A DNA stretch of 64,000 nucleotides, from positions 1-64,000 of the forward strand of contig CASWRE010000003.1 of assembly GCA_949471785.1 (NCBI GenBank), in the 5' to 3' direction. The notes below the pieces were generated by a model. The model did no database searches. It was given only the letters and a program-made list of their open reading frames with translations, and was not told the origin of the DNA. A program made the position numbers and the translations under genes. This document shows, piece after piece, positions 61,302 to 64,000 of this stretch (its first letter is position 1; the number at the start of each line of letters is the position of its first letter). The stretch comes from an uncultured Lachnospiraceae bacterium (GTDB lineage: Bacteria > Bacillota > Clostridia > Lachnospirales > Lachnospiraceae).

Positions 61302-62489
61302 ATGGCCGGTCAGGAATTTATAAAAGAGATGGAGGATCATCTGAAAGAACGGATGATCCCTTTTTGGGAATCTTTGCGGGACGAGGTCTATGGCGGTTAT
61401 TATGGGTATAAAGGTTTCGATCTTGCCGTGGATGAACGCTATGAAAAGGGTTGTATTTTAAACAGCCGCATTCTCTGGTTTTTCTCCAATGCCTACAGGA
61501 TGTTTCAGAATGAACGCCTGGCAAGTGACGCCCGCCATGCCTATGAGTTCATGAAAAACTATTGTGTGGATCGGGATTACGGCGGCGTGTACTGGTCCGT
61601 GTCCTATGACGGACGTGTCATCGACAGTACGAAGCATACCTATAACCAGGCGTTTGCTATCTATGCCCTGGCGTCCTATTACGACGCGGTGGGCAGTGAG
61701 GAGGCGCTGCAGATTCAGTCGGTGATTGAAGAGAAATGTACGGATGAGTGGGGATATCTGGAGGCCTTCAACCGCCGGTTTGAGCCGGAGGACAATGACA
61801 AACTGTCCGAGAACGGCGTCATGGCGGAAAAGACCATGAATACGCTGCTCCATGTGATGGAGGCTTATACGGAGCTGTACCGGGTGAGCCCCGACGGGCG
61901 CACCGAAAAGAGGCTTTGTTTTATACTGGACCTTCTGGCGGATAAATTGTACAACCCCGTGTTGAAACGGCAGGAAGTGTTTTTTGATAAGACCTGGAAC
62001 AGCCTGATCGACCTGCATTCTTACGGCCATGATATCGAGGCGGCCTGGCTGACGGACCGCTGTTTGGACGTGCTGGGGAATCAGGGTTATAGTGACAAGC
62101 TCACGCCGATTACCCGGGCGCTGACCGGGAAGGTCTATGAAAAAGCTTACAGAGAGCGCTCCCTGCTCAATGAGGCGGAGCGCGGTGTGGACGATACCAC
62201 AAGGGTGTGGTGGGTACAGGCCGAAGCCGTGGTTGGATTTTATAATGGTTGGCAGAGGCAGCCGGAACACACGGAGTATCTGGAAGCGGCGAAGGAAATC
62301 TGGTCCTACATCTGCAATCACATGATTGACCCGCGTCCCGGTTCCGAGTGGTTCTGGTCGCTGGACGGCGGGCACAGGCCCATGGAGAAGCCCATCGTGG
62401 AGCCGTGGAAATGTCCCTATCACAACGGACGAATGTGCATGGAAATGATCCGGCGGAGCAGTATGCAAAATAAATCAGATAAAAGGTAA
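61302..62489 (+). CDS. cellobiose 2-epimerase (AGE family)
   Basis: 395 residues, cytoplasmic (alpha/alpha)6 barrel. Converts cellobiose to glucosyl-mannose and mannobiose to mannosyl-glucose, feeding the GH130_1 phosphorylase. Family segments: GGYYGYKGFDL, KGCILNSRILWFFSNAYRMF, DSTKHTYNQAFAIYALASYY, LNTLLHVMEAYTELY-like (MNTLLHVMEAYTELYR), DLHSYGHDIEAAWLTDRCLD (catalytic His) and RVWWVQAEAVVGFYN, PWKCPYHNGRMCMEMI (second His). Starts 2 bases after the previous stop. Its stop TAA lies inside a dispersed palindrome. Confidence 0.93.
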   Translation: MAGQEFIKEMEDHLKERMIPFWESLRDEVYGGYYGYKGFDLAVDERYEKGCILNSRILWFFSNAYRMFQNERLASDARHAYEFMKNYCVDRDYGGVYWSVSYDGRVIDSTKHTYNQAFAIYALASYYDAVGSEEALQIQSVIEEKCTDEWGYLEAFNRRFEPEDNDKLSENGVMAEKTMNTLLHVMEAYTELYRVSPDGRTEKRLCFILDLLADKLYNPVLKRQEVFFDKTWNSLIDLHSYGHDIEAAWLTDRCLDVLGNQGYSDKLTPITRALTGKVYEKAYRERSLLNEAERGVDDTTRVWWVQAEAVVGFYNGWQRQPEHTEYLEAAKEIWSYICNHMIDPRPGSEWFWSLDGGHRPMEKPIVEPWKCPYHNGRMCMEMIRRSSMQNKSDKR

Positions 62490-62514
62490 CCATTCAAACA
62501 GTCTGAGCGGTTAC
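62486..62514. repeat. dispersed palindrome overlapping the epimerase stop codon
   Basis: GTAACCATTCAAACAG then TCTGAGCGGTTAC. The first GTAAC supplies the TAA stop of the epimerase gene, so this copy overlaps coding sequence. Imperfect type A. Confidence 0.7.
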
Positions 62515-62574
62515 GATTAAGAGAGAACCGGCGGGGCGGGCGGGAACCCGTCCCGGTGCGCGTTGGGAGGAATT

Positions 62575-63750
62575 ATGTTACACGGGCAATATTATATCGA
62601 ACAGGCAAAAGTGGAGAAGCTGGTTGCCAGGAAAAATCAGAAGGCCGACTTTTATAACGGGCTCATTGAGAGATATGAATATCCGGTGCTGACCCGGGAG
62701 TTTGCGCCGGTGCACTGGCGGTACGATCTGGATATTCGTACAAATCCCCGCTTTATGGAGCGGCTGGGCGTCAATGCCGTGATGAATTCCGGCGCGATCT
62801 GGCTGGACGGAAAATACTGTCTGGTGGTGCGTGTGGAAGGAAATGACCGGAAATCCTTCTTTGCCGTGGCGGAGAGCAGGAACGGCGTGGACGGTTTCCG
62901 TTTCCGGGATTATCCGGTGCAGCTGCCGGATACTTGTCCCGAGGAGACAAATGTCTATGATATGCGGCTGACGAAGCATGAGGACGGCTGGATCTACGGC
63001 GTATTCTGTTCCGAGAGTAAGGATGCGTCCACGGCGGATCTGTCCGCGGCGGTGGCGGCGGCGGGTATCGTGCGGACGAAGGATCTGGAACATTGGGAGC
63101 GGCTGGACAATCTGGTCACAAAACGGTCGCCCCAGCAGAGGAACGTGGCTCTGCATCCCGAATTTGTGGACGGGAAGTACGCTTTTTATACCCGGCCCAT
63201 GGACGGGTTCATCGAGACGGGCAGCGGCGGCGGCATCGGTTTCGGCCTCTGCGAGGATATCGCCCACGCCTGCATCGATGAGGAAAAGATCATCAGCCGC
63301 AGAGTGTATCATACGTTGACAGAGTCGAAAAACGGCGCGGGCGCGGTCCCCATAAAAGGTGAGAGATGCTGGATTCATATCGCCCACGGCGTGCGCAACA
63401 CGGCTGCGGGGCTGCGGTATGTGCTGTATGCTTTTGGCACGGATCTGAAAGATCCCTCGAAAGTGGTCGCCGAGCCTTCCGGTGTGTTCCTGGCGCCGCT
63501 GGGTGCGGAGCGGGTGGGCGACGTGTCCAATGTGGTCTTTACCAACGGCGCCATTGCCAGGGAGAACGGGGATGTGTATATCTATTATGCTTCCTGCGAT
63601 ACCCGGATGCATGTGGCCACCACCACGTTAGAGAAGCTGGAGGACTATCTGTTCCATACGCCGAAAGACGCCCTGCGTTCGCCGGATTGTGTGAAACAGC
63701 GGTGTGAGCTGATACGGAAAAATTTTGAAGTGCTGGGAAGAGGGGAATGA
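62575..63750 (+). CDS. 4-O-beta-D-mannosyl-D-glucose phosphorylase (GH130_1)
   Basis: 391 residues, full length for the family. Phosphorolyses mannosyl-glucose to mannose 1-phosphate and glucose. Family features: [20 protein letters not shown] near the N-terminus, [20 protein letters not shown], the catalytic-Asp segment [14 protein letters not shown] (Asp129), [37 protein letters not shown] and [16 protein letters not shown]. Pairs with the epimerase upstream. ATG at 62575 follows TTGGGAGGAATT. In frame and intact, unlike the other GH130. Confidence 0.93.
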   Translation: MLHGQYYIEQAKVEKLVARKNQKADFYNGLIERYEYPVLTREFAPVHWRYDLDIRTNPRFMERLGVNAVMNSGAIWLDGKYCLVVRVEGNDRKSFFAVAESRNGVDGFRFRDYPVQLPDTCPEETNVYDMRLTKHEDGWIYGVFCSESKDASTADLSAAVAAAGIVRTKDLEHWERLDNLVTKRSPQQRNVALHPEFVDGKYAFYTRPMDGFIETGSGGGIGFGLCEDIAHACIDEEKIISRRVYHTLTESKNGAGAVPIKGERCWIHIAHGVRNTAAGLRYVLYAFGTDLKDPSKVVAEPSGVFLAPLGAERVGDVSNVVFTNGAIARENGDVYIYYASCDTRMHVATTTLEKLEDYLFHTPKDALRSPDCVKQRCELIRKNFEVLGRGE

Positions 63751-63753
63751 GAC

Positions 63754-64000
63754 ATGGAGATCGCGCTGAATGACGGGAATCTGCGTTACAGCGGCCGGAT
63801 CGACCGGCACGATCCCTTAAGGCCGGAATGGGTATTCCCGGCCACCTCCCTGTATTTTCGTTACAGCGGCGGCGGGGCGGCGCTCACGGTGGAAAACAGG
63901 CGGGTCTGCTGGGACAATTATGTGGGGGCCATTGTGGACGGACGGCAGAAATGCTGGCGTCTGCAGCCCAGGGGAGACACCAGGATCTGTCTGACGGAGG
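63754..64000 (+). CDS. carbohydrate esterase (CE2-type) N-terminal part, runs off the window
   Basis: 82 codons are visible, starting 3 bases after the GH130_1 stop with AGAGGGGAATGAGAC upstream. The start, NDGNLRYSGRIDRHDPLRPE followed by SLYFRYSGGGAALTV and VGAIVDGRQK, matches the beta-sandwich domain that precedes the SGNH hydrolase domain in CE2 acetyl esterases. In mannan loci of Roseburia a CE2 esterase removes acetyl groups from manno-oligosaccharides. No signal peptide, so cytoplasmic. The catalytic domain is beyond the window. Confidence 0.75.
   Translation, partial: MEIALNDGNLRYSGRIDRHDPLRPEWVFPATSLYFRYSGGGAALTVENRRVCWDNYVGAIVDGRQKCWRLQPRGDTRICLTE

Overview
The window looks like chromosomal DNA of a motile gut-type member of the Clostridia, most probably the family Lachnospiraceae. 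This rests on gene content and style: strong AGGAGG ribosome binding sites, flagellar genes, a Tad/Flp pilus operon of the Clostridia type, two CdaR-type regulators, Big_2 surface repeats, NADP-type gdhA, and a mannan-utilisation locus resembling those of Roseburia and Ruminococcus. No rRNA, tRNA, CRISPR array, transposase or phage gene was seen.

Layout. 1-9.7 kb: end of a flagellar/chemotaxis region (fliD, fliS, a FliT-like gene, a C39-type peptidase, an orphan FtsE-like ATPase, a nucleotidyltransferase-like protein, a chemoreceptor and a second short FliD-like protein). 9.7-14.1 kb: a stand-alone SpoT-like HD protein, a Big_2 surface protein with a very odd 650-base upstream region, mntP, a metallopeptidase and ybaK. 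14.2-24 kb: an eleven-gene Tad pilus operon with two prepilin peptidases and an FHA protein. 24-34.4 kb: rhomboid protease, histidine kinase, HIT protein, sigma factor, murG, TSCPD protein, mtnN, a CdaR regulator and an aconitase-family hydratase. 34.5-36.8 kb: a polysaccharide deacetylase gene split in two by a 1.47-kb insert carrying a glutamate-cysteine ligase gene. 37-44.5 kb: orphan microcompartment shell protein, CNNM/CBS protein, rfbA-rfbB, amidase lipoprotein, His-rich protein, flavin reductase, gdhA. 44.7-52.7 kb: MoxR/VWA pair, YitT, second CdaR regulator, ftsE-ftsX and a CtpA protease. 52.8-64 kb: a galactomannan/mannan locus (GH36, LacI, ABC transporter, two GH130 phosphorylases, cellobiose 2-epimerase, CE2-type esterase running off the end).

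How it works together. In the last region alpha-galactosidase would trim side chains, the ABC transporter would import manno-oligosaccharides, GH130 enzymes plus the epimerase would phosphorolyse them, and LacI would control it. But the binding protein, one permease and the mannooligosaccharide phosphorylase are all broken, so the pathway appears to be decaying unless these are assembly errors.

The clearest structural observations are: the deacetylase gene whose reading frame is exactly restored when the insert and one copy of a 5-base flanking repeat are removed; a family of about ten dispersed palindromes between genes; and six copies of a 14-base motif, resembling the 16S rRNA 3' tail on one strand and a ribosome binding site with mini-ORF on the other, arrayed upstream of the Big_2 gene.
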